A stretch of DNA of 64,000 nt from Dryocosmus kuriphilus (Eukaryota > Arthropoda > Insecta > Hymenoptera > Cynipidae): assembly GCA_038277395.1 (NCBI GenBank), contig CM076189.1:216234011-216298010 (forward strand), written 5' to 3'. The notes beneath the pieces were generated by a model. That model was not told where the DNA came from. It made no database searches and saw only the letters and a list, made by a program, of their open reading frames with translations. Of this stretch, positions 1-12,100 are shown piece by piece. The first letter of the stretch is position 1. The number at the start of each line of letters is the position of its first letter. A program made the position numbers and the translations under genes.

Positions 1-1300
1 AAATTGATAGTTGAAATATAGATACATTTTTTTTTAATTAATACATTTTCAATTAATAAATAATTGACATCAATTCTTTTGGACCCTTTCCACCAACATC
101 TCACAATTTTATTCTCGAGGGTCAATAAAATATAATAAAATATAATAAAATAAAATAATACAATTTTTATTATTATATTTGACTCCATATAATTATTATC
201 TTATATAGATTCTTTTATTCAATAAAAATAAATGGCGCAATTTTAACAAGAAGTGTGTTTAAAATTGGAGAATTTGAAAATTGGTGTGTTTCAAAGTTGT
301 ACCATTTAAAATGATGATTATAAGAGTTATTAATTTAAAAATTGAAAATAGAAAGAATAAAAATTGGAGGAATTTGAAACATTAAAATATTATTAAAGAA
401 ATAAAAATTGTGATTATATTCTTTGTTACCCATTAAAAAACATAATTTTCTAAACATATCTTCCAAGTAGGGCGAAATGTGAAAGATTTTAATGAATTGA
501 AAAAATGCGTAATATCGTGAAATAGCGAAAATTCCCTGGTACTAGTCGAATGAAAACTTCAATATTATAATAATATATTATAAATGTCTGGGAAATCTCA
601 CGACTTTTTAAATTGTCAGATTTCGCTGCAATCTAATTTGGTGAGCAACTAATTTTCTTTTTCGTAGATCGTTCTTCCTGTTTCTTTATCTTCAATCTAA
701 AGAGCTAAAACTATTCTAGCGAAAAAGTTGTAAATGAAAGAAGTCTTTGTTTTTTATCAGAGTAGAGATAAATAATAATTTATATCTGAGTTGCTGTAAA
801 ATGTACCCATAATACAAATTAGTGACCATTAGCATTATTTTCCTTCTGAAATAGATGTGACCTCCATTTTTGTTTCAATTTTTCCTCGTCTATTTCTGTT
901 TCTTTACAACTTATATTCTAATAATGTTTTTATTGTCCTTGTTTATAAGTGACAAGAAAAGACTTCTTCGATTCGCTGACCTTGTGGTTTCAACTTTCAT
1001 TCAAGAAGGCAATACACCTCATTAGCAAATTTTTCATTTCGCGTTGAATCATAGTAATGGAAACATTAGGAGTTCCACTCATTATTTTTATACCCAGAGG
1101 TGACACATTATCACGATTAGCTCAATTTATGTTTCAGAATTTCAAATGGGAAACATTTAATTTTATATGAGGATGCGTAAGAAATTACAGGGGATTTCCA
1201 ATCTTTCTCAAAGTCAAACAGCATTTATTTTTAACATAAAAAAAATTAATTTTTAAGGAAAACTAAATTGCAGAGAATTAAATTCCCAGTGCAGGAAACG
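1..1300. other. AT-rich non-coding stretch
   Basis: No open frame, RNA gene or repeat with clear boundaries can be supported here. The sequence is very AT-rich with short homopolymers and lies upstream of the K2P channel gene. Confidence 0.5.
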
Positions 1301-1739
1301 TACAATTGTCTGAATCCCTAGTAGAAATACAACTGGGGAACTAGTGGGCCACTAGTTAGTTTTACCCTTGTTGCAACTAGCGCCCCTCTAGGAATCCCTA
1401 CTAGTACCCGACTAGTCATGTAATGCTTTTCCCTCCCAGGGATATATTGCTGCAAGGTTTCTGCAAGGTTGAAATTGCATAAAATATTTGTGAAATATCA
1501 TTTAAATATTTTTACAATATTACAAGCAATATTTCTACAAATATGCATTTAACTTTTTCAAAACATTTCGAAATGTTATTAAAATTTTGTAGTCAAATTT
1601 AGAAATTTACCTACAATTTAGATAAATCTGCAACAAAATTTTATATATATTATGGCTGCACTTAAATTATGTTTAAAGTTACACAGTTCCACAAACATTT
1701 ACTTATATATATAATAGCACGCTTAATTACTATGGAAAA

Positions 1740-1790
1740 TCCCACCCGCTGAGAGGATTCGAACCCTACCTAGCATACCTAAAACTACCT
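1740..1790 (-). repeat. tRNA-like B-box fragment (possible SINE relic)
   Basis: On the minus strand the segment reads GGGTTCGAATCC followed by tctc, a good match to an RNA polymerase III B box and T-arm. No convincing A box or cloverleaf could be drawn, so this is a SINE or tRNA relic at best. Confidence 0.25.
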
Positions 1791-1864
1791 AACCTTATGT
1801 ATAAATATACCGCTTGAACTTTCTTGACAAAAACAAAGCCAAAGGTGTTTCCTTGAAAAAGCCA

Positions 1865-3445
1865 GGAATGTTGAAGAAATATATACATATATTTCCACAT
1901 ATTTGGAAGCTCGAAAAGTTTTTAGAAGTTTCCAAATTACCAAAATTCTCAAAAATTTCAAAAATTTTTCAAAATTTCCAAAATTCTGCAAAATTCTCTA
2001 AAATTATCAAAATTCTCAAAAAATTTCAAAATTACCAAAATTTCCAATATTTTCTAAAATTTCCAAAATTTCAAAAATACCTAACCAAAATTCTCAAAAA
2101 TTTTCAAAATTACCAAAATTCTCAACGACTTACATAATTCTCAAAATTTTAGAAATTGTTGAAAATTTTGGAAATTTTTGGAAAATTTTATGTATAGCAT
2201 TCAACACTTTTCTTTTCCCACATCTACGCACACGTTTAACATTTAATTTTCTTTTCCGCTCATCTGATTCCATAGAAATATATACATATATTTCCACATA
2301 TTTGGAAGCTCGAAAAGTTTTTAGAAGTTTCCAAATTACCAAAATTCTTAAAAATTTCAAAAATTTTTCAACATTTCCAAAATTCTGCAAAATTCTCTAA
2401 AATTACCAAAATTCTCAAAAAATTTCAAAATTACCAAAATTTCCAATATTTTTTAAAATTTCCAAAATTTCAAAAATACCTAACCAAAATTCTCAAAAAT
2501 TTTCGAAATTAACAAAATTCTCAAAGCCTTCCAAAATTCTCAAAATTTGAGAAATTCTTGAAAATTTTTGGAAAATTTTATGTATAGCATTCAACACTTC
2601 TTTTCTTTTCCCACATCTACGCACACGTTTAACATTTAATTTTCTTTTCCGCTCATTTGATTCCATATAAATATATACATATATTTCCACATATTTGGAA
2701 GCTCGAAAAGTTTTTAGAAGTTTCCAAATTACCAAAATTCTCAAAAATTTCCAAAATTTTAAAAATTTCCAAAATTCTCTAAAATTACCAAAATTCTCAA
2801 AAAATTTCAAAATTTCCAATATTTTCTAAAATTTCCAAAATTTCAAGAATACCTAACCAAAATTCTCAAAAATTTTCAAAATTACCAAAATTCTCAAAAA
2901 CTTCTAAAATTCTCAAAATTTTATAAATTCTTGAAAATTTTGGAAATTTTTGGAAAATTTTTTATGTATAGCATTCAACACTTATTTTCTTTTCCCACAT
3001 CTCCGCACACGTTTAACATTTAATTTTCTTTTCCGCTCATCTGATTCCATAGAAATAAATAGGTACATATATTTCCACATATTTGGTAGCTCGAAAAGTT
3101 TTTAGAAGTTTCCAAATTACCAAAATTCTCAAAAATTTCAAAATTTTTTCAAAATTTCCAAAATTCTGCAAAATTCTCTAAAATTATCAAAATTTTCAAA
3201 AATTTTCAAAATTACCAAAATTTCCAATATTTTCTAAAATTTCCAAAATTTCAAAAATACCTAACCAAAATTCTCAAAAATTTTCAAAATTACCAAAATT
3301 CTCAAAGCCTTCCAAAATTCTCAAAATTTGAGAAATTCTTGAAAATTTTATGTATAGCATTCAACACTTCTTTTCTTTTCCCACATCTACGCACACGTTT
3401 AACATTTAATTTTCTTTTCCGCTCATCTGATTCCATATTTGCTTT
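1865..3445. repeat. Tandem array, ~390-bp units, about 4 copies
   Basis: The anchor word tttggaagctcgaaaagt recurs at 1902, 2301, 2694 and 3082 (the last with ggtagc), giving spacings of 399, 393 and 388 bp. Each unit has three parts: a low-complexity block of ccaaaattctcaaaaattt words, a relatively unique block (cccacatctacgcacacg, ttttccgctcatctgattcc), and a tatatacatatatttccac block. The last copy is partial. Open frames across the array are by-products of the repeat, not genes. It lies 0.9 kb upstream of the K2P coding start. Confidence 0.85.
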
Positions 3446-4300
3446 AAAGTTTAAATTCTTGCTTAATAATTCGAACCTTTTTCAACGAACATGTCTGACT
3501 TGCTGCGTTACCTTCAAATATAGGTTAGATTGGGTGCATTCAATATCAACCAGTTTTTTCACACATTTCCTTAGAAGCTCCTGCTGGGGAAAACCTAGAC
3601 TGAAACTCAGTAAGGAAAACTAGATATGGGCTCGACAGTGGGAGTCGAGTTACAACTAGTCCAGTTTTAGAGACTGATTTGTAGGTGGGACTTAGTTAGT
3701 TTTTCCCTTCTAGTTCTTCCCTACCTAAACCTGGTCAGTGGCTCACCAGAAATAGGGAAGAACCAGACCAATTTCTACTAGGGATGTTTGGTCAATATGG
3801 GCCAAGCTCTATAAATTTCTACGAGGTGATAAAATATTGAAAGATGCTGAAAAATATCTTAAAGAAAAAATAAAAATGAATGAAATGTTTAAACATCTTG
3901 AAATGTTGAATTTCCAGTGACGACTTGGAAGCTCTTACGGAGGAGTGGAATAACAAGGTTCATTTGAGAAGAAGGGCCATACTAATAAGGTAATTCGAGT
4001 GTTATTCGTAAGTTATAGAGGCCCTGGGTCACCGATAACGATACAGGAGACTTCATATCGAAGAAGATAGCGAGTTCTCATTAAAAGGCCATCGTCAGAG
4101 ATAAAAGTCTTCTCGCGAAAGCTCTTAGGCAGTCCGAGTTGTCCAGCGTGTTGGTGAAGCATTTGTGGTTAAAACTGAGAGTTCTAATCGCCCTCAACGA
4201 TGATTTCGTGACGAAGGTTTTATCGGCCTCGAGGAAGAGCCGCTTCGAGGAATAGGAATTCTTCATCGTGACGGAGATCGCCACCACCTTCCGGAGGAAC

Positions 4301-7300
4301 ATGTCCAAGAAGCAATGGATGGTCCTGTTGATGCTGTTCTTGACCTACCTTCTTCTGGGCGCATCGATCTTCTACCACATCGAGAGTCGCCTCGAGGTCG
4401 AAAAAGTTAAAAAGGCCATTGAAGAGCGCATCGAGATTAATGGTGAGTTACATTTTTTTTTTTTCTTAATTCTTAGCATATGAAAAATGGGAAAGTTGTC
4501 CAATCCAGGTACTTTTACGTCCGGGGTGTGAATTATAAACAGGTAGGAACGAAAAAAGAGACAGATTTTTCCTTATCAGCATTTAACTTTACATTTTTGC
4601 AACAAAAAACTTTTTTGTTCTTTAATCATTCGTTCGTAAATATTTCGTTTTTCTACACAACCTTAAATTAATAATTACGAAACTTATCAAGTTTCTGTCA
4701 GGCCGCATAACGTTCTAGAAACGTCTAATGCTCCAAAAACGTTTTTAGGACTCATTTGTATTAATGTATGTTTTCAATTTTTAATAACTCAAAACAAATT
4801 TTTATTATTCCTTTTTAGAATTTAATGGCTTCAACTATTTGTTTTTAACTTCTTTAAAAAATTTGTTTAATGAACGTCTTCGATAGTTTCCAAGATAAAC
4901 AACGTGGAGAAAACAATATATTTTTATTACGTATTTAAAAAACAATTACATACCAATAAGTACTTAATATAGATTAAAAATTTTTTACAACCTTCCGAAA
5001 TTTGTTTTTCCTTTTTAATTGTTGATCAACAATATCTTATATTGAATATTTTTTTTAAAGTCTGTATAACGAAAATAATTCAACAAAGAATTCTCTAAGG
5101 ATATTAGTTTTCTTGAATTAAATTGGTCAATGATATTTTCTCAGATGTAGGTTCTGTATGAGAAAAATTATCGGTGATTACTTTGAATATAAACAAATTT
5201 TTACATTAAATTTTTTTTTTTTTTTGTTTTTCTATTAAAAAAGAGTACTTTGTAAATCTCAAACTTCACCCTACATCATAATATCAAAATTTTCAAAGTT
5301 TTGCAGATTGAGGAAGAGGTGATGCTTAAAAAAATTCGTAACTTTCGAAATTCGCAACCGATTTAAGAAATTCAGTTTTATTACTTAGAGTTAATAATTT
5401 CAGCCAGAAACTCACCTAACTGTACTTCGTTTGATAAAGATTGTTTTCTGAATCCATCAAATCACTATGACAATTTTTTGTGGGCCAAGGACAGAATATT
5501 AAAGATCATTTTTGACACTTAGATATTAGGTTATGGAATATTAATCTTAGTTTACATTTCCACATAAGAAAATTGTGTTGATAAAATGTTTTTTGCTTCA
5601 ATTAATTGAAGAAATATTTACCATCATTTCCGATATAAAGAGGAAAAGTGTTGCTTTTCTATAATTTTCTATTTCTCTGTCTCTCGTTCACTAATATTGT
5701 TTTCTAATTTTCTACTATATAAATCTTTTGTTCTATCGACCTTAATCTCTTTCTAATCTTATAAGCTTTTCGAACTTGACCCCCTTTTCTTTAACAAAAT
5801 AAGATAGAAACTACCATTTTCTTTATAAGGGTTAAAAAGTATTTTAATAAAAATCAGCATAAGATTCTTAGGAGAAACTAGAACAGAAAATGCTTAATGT
5901 AAAAGAAAATACGAGCGGCTTCAAATCAAAAGAATCTCATTATAACATATCTGAATTACAAATCATGCTTAATCTGGCACAATCGTATTGCTGAGACAGA
6001 GTGTCTCACGAAAAAAGACACAATAAAGAGTACACAGTGTGTTATATTTGCTATAACTTTTGTTAATTTATTTTATAACTTAAATGCTAGTTTTTAGGGA
6101 AAAGTGAAAAAAAGTGCTCTCTATTAAATTATACCTGCGCACATTTACTAGGATGATTTCATTTGTTGACATGAGAGCAAAATTGTTATCTTTTGGCGAT
6201 ATGTCGTCTAAGAATTCGACCTCTTCTTGTGCATTGATCGAATATCGAGCTTAATAAAGTTTAATAGCCCCTCGATATCAACACATTTTAAATATTGAAA
6301 AATTTTCCATAATTCTTCATACGCATTCGACTGATAAGTATTTAATCCACTCCGAGTCTTTAACTTTTAATCAGAGAAAATAGAAAAAGCATGAAAGGAG
6401 AAAGTCGAATTTTAAAATAAAATAAAAAGTGAAATGTATATCAAGGAGAAAATATCACAGAGCGTGAGAGAGAAACAGGAATTTAACTGTTAAATTAACA
6501 AGCCTGAAATCAGCCTGAATGCATGTTTATGAAGGAAATGACCATATGTGACTAAATAATCGCAAATGCGAATTTCAGCATACAACGAGTGGTCCCGCAT
6601 ACAAAATTTACGAATGCCTGAGACGCTGTAATTCATCTCAGAATTTTTCGCTATAAATCCCAGAAGTCTGCTTTTCAAATTAGTTAACAATGGCAGATTG
6701 TCGGATGGTCATATTATCAATTCGACTCGCATTTCACACACCGCAACAGTAAACGGAATCATGAAACAGAAGAATTCAACTATTTCTAACTCCCCCAACC
6801 AATGATTTGTTTGACAGTTTCTTAGAAAATTATTCGACTATTAGTTATTTAGCAAAAACAAATAACACTTCTTACATCGATTGCTTCCGACAGAATTTGA
6901 CGAACTCGAGTCAAAGATGTTCTTTGTTTTTAAATTATGACCATAAGTTCAGAAATAAAACCAAAATTAGATAACAACAATGAGTTTAAGTGCACTAAGT
7001 AAACAATTAATTTAATGACTTAATATCTCAGATATGATTAAAGAGATGATGAGATGATGAGATTGAAAAAAATACTCTTCTCAAGTTTTTCAAGACCTTT
7101 CAAGAAATTATTTTTTATGATATTTTAAAATTAAATAAGCATTGTATTCTTGACTATTATAAATATTTCGATTTGTATATATGTATGACTGTGCCTTCAG
7201 AATCATAGTGAGTGGAAGGTGACAAGTGGGGGAGACAAGCGTTTGGTGACAAGCCACATTGTCCTTTTGTTGAGAGACTAGCACTGAAAGCAGTGTCAGT

Positions 7301-9099
7301 GTCATTAAGACTCTTTTACGAAAGAGAGAATAAAGCCACCACTCCTTGATCGAGAACAATTTATGACATTGAATGCCAGACAGTCTATTCACATTCATTG
7401 ATCGGTATCAATTGCAACTTGCGAGGACCATGAACCCAACTGAACATCATCAAACTTCCTGCTTACGAGATTATTTTTCTGCTCACACCCATTTTTAACT
7501 TCCTGGGTTTGGTAAACAAAGTCTTTATTGCCCAAATGACTGGGCGACCTGTAGATACAATCTACTTTGTTAGAAAAAATGAATTAAAGGTGAAGAGATC
7601 GAAGGTTCTTACTGTAACAAAATTGAGGAAATAGGCCATGTTTTTATATTTTAGGGAAAGCAGGGACTGTTCTCAATATTTTAATTTCATCTGGAATTAA
7701 AAATATTATTATTTGAGGGTGTTGGATAATCGGACTTAGAATTTGTAATAATTTCCTAAAATTCAAAGTCCGACTAAAGACGGCCCTGTCACCATATATA
7801 AATTGTCGACGATTTTTAAGAGACAAATAAAGGAAACTCACCCAATATCCGGGGTCTATCGTACTCCTAATGCCAAGTGTAATTGAAGTACGAGCCCCTT
7901 TTTTTAGGAAAAATAAACATTTTCTCTAAAAATAATAATTTTTCAAAATGCAGAAGTCCAGACAGAGCAGTCAATAAGAACCGAAGTGCGAGAATGAGAG
8001 AGAAAATCAGTATTTTTCACAGAACACTGACACTGTAGGGAAAAAAACAGCTTGTACTTCACCTCCAAATAAAATTAATTTTTCAATTCCACCGAGAATT
8101 TCGCGATCTGTTGCGGTAAGATCAACGGAAATTAAGAAGTCCGGCGTAGAAAAAGGATAGCAACAGCTGTCAACAAAAGCGTGAAAGTCATAACCTACTT
8201 GACACTTGCGCGTCGAGCGCACCTACCGGCCGCCTTACATACTACATTACATAAAGTTACCATATTGATGGTAACACGCATCCCTATTATTTATTATCGA
8301 AGTGGAATTTCACGAAATCGAGCACGTTTTGATTTTGTGCTTGTATTATTATTGTGCGTACATTATTGTATTCTGGTAGAGGACAAAACGTAAGTACATA
8401 TTTTTTCGTGCAAAATAATGATTTACTTGTATACTCCTTTTTATATAAAAATATAATATAAAAATATCATGTAAGAATTTACAATCTTAGTATCTGGAAA
8501 TGAGGGATTATTTGGTTTATTTATGAGAGGTCGTTCAACAAGTGCACGAACTCGTGAAATTCCATGTCGATAATAAATAATAAGGGTGCATGTTACCATC
8601 AATGGTACCTTTATGTAATGCAGTATGTAGCGCGGCCGATAGGCGCGCTCGACGCGCAAGTGTCAAGTAGGTTATGACTGACTTTCGCGCTGTTGTTGAC
8701 AGCTGAGGCTATCCTTTTTCCACGTCGGACTTCTTAATTTCCGTTGAAAAGTCTATCATTTTACCGCAACAGATTGCGACATTCTCGGTGGAATTGAAAA
8801 ATTAATTTTATTTTGAGGTGAAGTACAAGCCGTTTTTTTCCCTACAGTGTCGGTGTTCTGCGAAAAATAGTGATTTACAAGTGTGGTTCGTGCGATTTAC
8901 TCTCTCATTCTCGCAATTCGGGTCTTATTGGCTGCTCTGCCTGGGCTTCTGCGTTTTGGGAAATGATTATTTTCCTAGAAAATAATCATTATTTCTAAAA
9001 AAATGGGGATAGTACTTCAATTCCTCTTGACATTAAGAGTACGATAGACCCCGGATATTGAGTGAGTTTTCTTTATTTGTCTCTTAAAAATCTTTGACA

Positions 9100-9161
<62 letters not shown>

Positions 9162-12100
9162 TGATACTTGTTAGTTGGACTTTGAATTTTGGGAAATTAT
9201 TACAAATTCTGAGTCCGATTATCTTTGAAATTCACAAAATTGTCCAATTGAGTCATTTTTAAATAAAGATATTTTTTAGTTTAGTTTTTCTGCAACATTG
9301 TTCACCTACATTTTCCCAACTTTGTGAATTGTTCAACATTTCGAATGCTTCTATTTTGAAAATCGTATAATTTTGAGTTTTAATTTTAGCTTTGAATTGA
9401 AAATTGGTACATGGAAAATTTTGATTTACTTCATTTTTAAAGTTTTCGGTGCAACTTTACGACAGCCGTTCACCAAGTTTTGGCCCCCCGTTTTGGCAAA
9501 ATAATAAGGAACTTTTTTTAAAAAGTATGATAATAATTCTAAAAAGGAAGTAGTATTAAAATTATTTATCGCGGAAAATGTTTAAAATAATGGCTAGGTT
9601 TTTTATTTTGATGTGTCAATTATGGGTTTGTCATGCTTGTAAAAATGCCAAAAACACTGTATATTATTAAAATGTAATCGTTTTTAAGTAAATCGGTTAC
9701 GAAAATGCGTTCAATCATACTCATTCCCCTTTTTCAAGTAAGGTGGGGAATGGGGGGGGGGGGGGGGGGGGTCAAATAACTGGTCAAAAAAATGCATTCA
9801 GTCACACTCATCCCCCTTTCCAAAAAAATTTTCACGTCAAAATAAAAAAACCTAGCCATTATTTTAAACATATTACGCGATAAATACTTTTAATAGTGCT
9901 TCCTTTTTAGAATTATGATACTTTTTTTAAAAAAGTTCCTTATTATTTTGCCAAAACAGGGGGTCAAAACATGCTGAACAGCTGTCGTAAAGTCTAACCA
10001 AGTTTTCGATTGTAAGTCTTTTGATATTTTGATTATTGAAAGAGCTTTCAATTAAAAATTTTTGTGTCTCGAACATTAAACATCGAAATTATGGGCTTTC
10101 AGTTTAAAATAACTTCAATTTGAAATTTTCCAAGCCTTTGAGTTGAAAATTGTTCAATTTTGAACGCTTCATTCAAAAATTTGCATTGTTAAAGTGTTGC
10201 TATTTAAAATGATTGATTCCTTAAGGATTCCAATAAAAATTTTGAAGAATTAACCGTTCAATCTTCCGCGTACAAAGTTTTGAAGTTTTTGCTTAAAAAA
10301 TGTGCAATGTCAAATTCTATAATTTTGAACCAAATAAGAAATTGTTGCTCAGTTTCAAAAACGTGAATTTAAATTAATTTAATTTTATGTACCTAAAATA
10401 AAAATGGCTTTTTGGAAATAACCTATAATCATGTTTGATACATTAGATGTTTATAAATACGTATATACTTGTTTCAATAAATTTCTGATGTCATTCGTCA
10501 TATCACTTACATAAATGCATTAAACGCGGTGTTTCTAAGTGATAGATAAAAATTTATTGTCTAACAAAACCGAAACATCGAGATCTCAGTAAACACGATC
10601 GATAATGTATAAACTGATATCTGCGACTTTGTGCTCAATAGCAAACAATTATTATCTTTAGAAATCCGTTAATCGACGCAATAATGTCTCGTCCTGCATT
10701 AATTGATAATCGATTAAGCACTAATTGCGCGCAGAATGACTAGTTTAACTAATAATTAAACCATTGCATTTAATTATCAACGTTCCTTAATTTCATTATA
10801 GAGAACATTTTTTATTTTATTTATTATTTAAATTATTATTAAAAATAGATGAAAATATATCAGGTATCTAAGTGGAAGAACAGATAATTATATATAGAGT
10901 ATCATTCCTATAATATTAAGCATTTAAAGTACCAAGATACCTTCCTCTTTCAAGAACATTTACAAATTCGATCACTCCTTTACTGGGATTTTCGCTTGAA
11001 AAATAATTATTTACATTATAAAAAAATTATTCTCTAAATTATCTATTTGTCCTCTTTCTTACAATGAAGTCTAAACGAAACAATAAGTCGCCTTGACCTG
11101 ACAGAAAATGAATTAACAAATAGTTTCAAGGCAAGAAAATAAATTTTGAGATTTCTAAACCTTGGGATTTATTGTTAATATCCTAAAAATTCAGAATTGC
11201 TCCACATCCTACGCGTAGATTAATTACAATGCTAATGAAGACTCACTTTGCATTGCCGTATACGAATGAATTTTTATCGCTTTGCTCGTGCGCAGATGCT
11301 AAAAGAGTCATTATTTATAAATTGAGTTATTGTTTTTTGATTAAGTGTCTGATCTTGCAAATTATACCATTTAAAAAATAGAAAATTATGCAATTAAATA
11401 AGGAAGAGTTAGTGTATTTAACTGTTCCAATTGCCTTTTTTCTCACAGTTCTACACCTGGGGGTACTTTTAAACTGACCAATTGAACAAACTGTCAATGA
11501 CGTTGGAAAATATCAACTGTTAAGATGATGGTCACAATTAACTGAAATATAGCCCTCTGCAAAAATAAGTGGTAGGATCCACCTACAGAGTAATCAAATA
11601 AACGATTATTATTCCTCCAAAACGAGTAATCACATCAATGATATTTTCATGGACGATACTTGACTCATAATACCTATACCTTTCTGCATTGGATAATACA
11701 ATTTTCACGTCAAGAATAATAAACAGAAATTACATGGTTGTTTACGATGTTTCTTAATGCTTTGGAAAAAGTCCCCTTGCATATTATAAATCTGCAAGTT
11801 TTTAATTTACGTTTTAAAGGTTTTCCTTATTGACACGTTTATAAACTGAGAAATAAGCCAGATTTCACAATAACAGGAAAATAAATAAATACAACTGAAA
11901 GGATAAAGAATTTCAGAAAATGATTTTTCAATATGTATATTTATTAAAAAGCTTTTAAGGAGGAGATTTAATTTTTTAAAGATCTAGAACTGAAGACTCT
12001 TTTATTGTTTGACTAGAAAACCTATTTTCGAAACGGTATTTAAGCAGTTTGTTAGGATCAGTCGGTGATTTTAAATATTGACATAGTTCATAGGCATCAA

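Larger units (their letters stand above)
1316..3783. mobile_element. Possible TIR-bounded element enclosing the 390-bp tandem array
   Basis: A 13-bp perfect inverted repeat, ccctagtagaaat at 1316-1328 and atttctactaggg at 3771-3783, brackets a region rich in 'actagt' and 'agttagttttaccc'-like words at both ends, with the 390-bp tandem array in the middle. No target-site duplication was found and no transposase frame is present. The two ends could belong to one non-autonomous DNA element or to two related short elements. Confidence 0.3.

Noticed and set aside
1814..2137. 107-codon frame and similar ones to 3623
   Set aside because: They arise from the low-complexity 390-bp tandem repeat.
4081..4308. 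75-codon minus-strand frame
   Set aside because: Antisense to the 5' region and first exon of the K2P gene.
8007..8659. Frames in both directions (8007-8222, 8181-8393, 8441-8659)
   Set aside because: They are mirror-image translations of the foldback arms.
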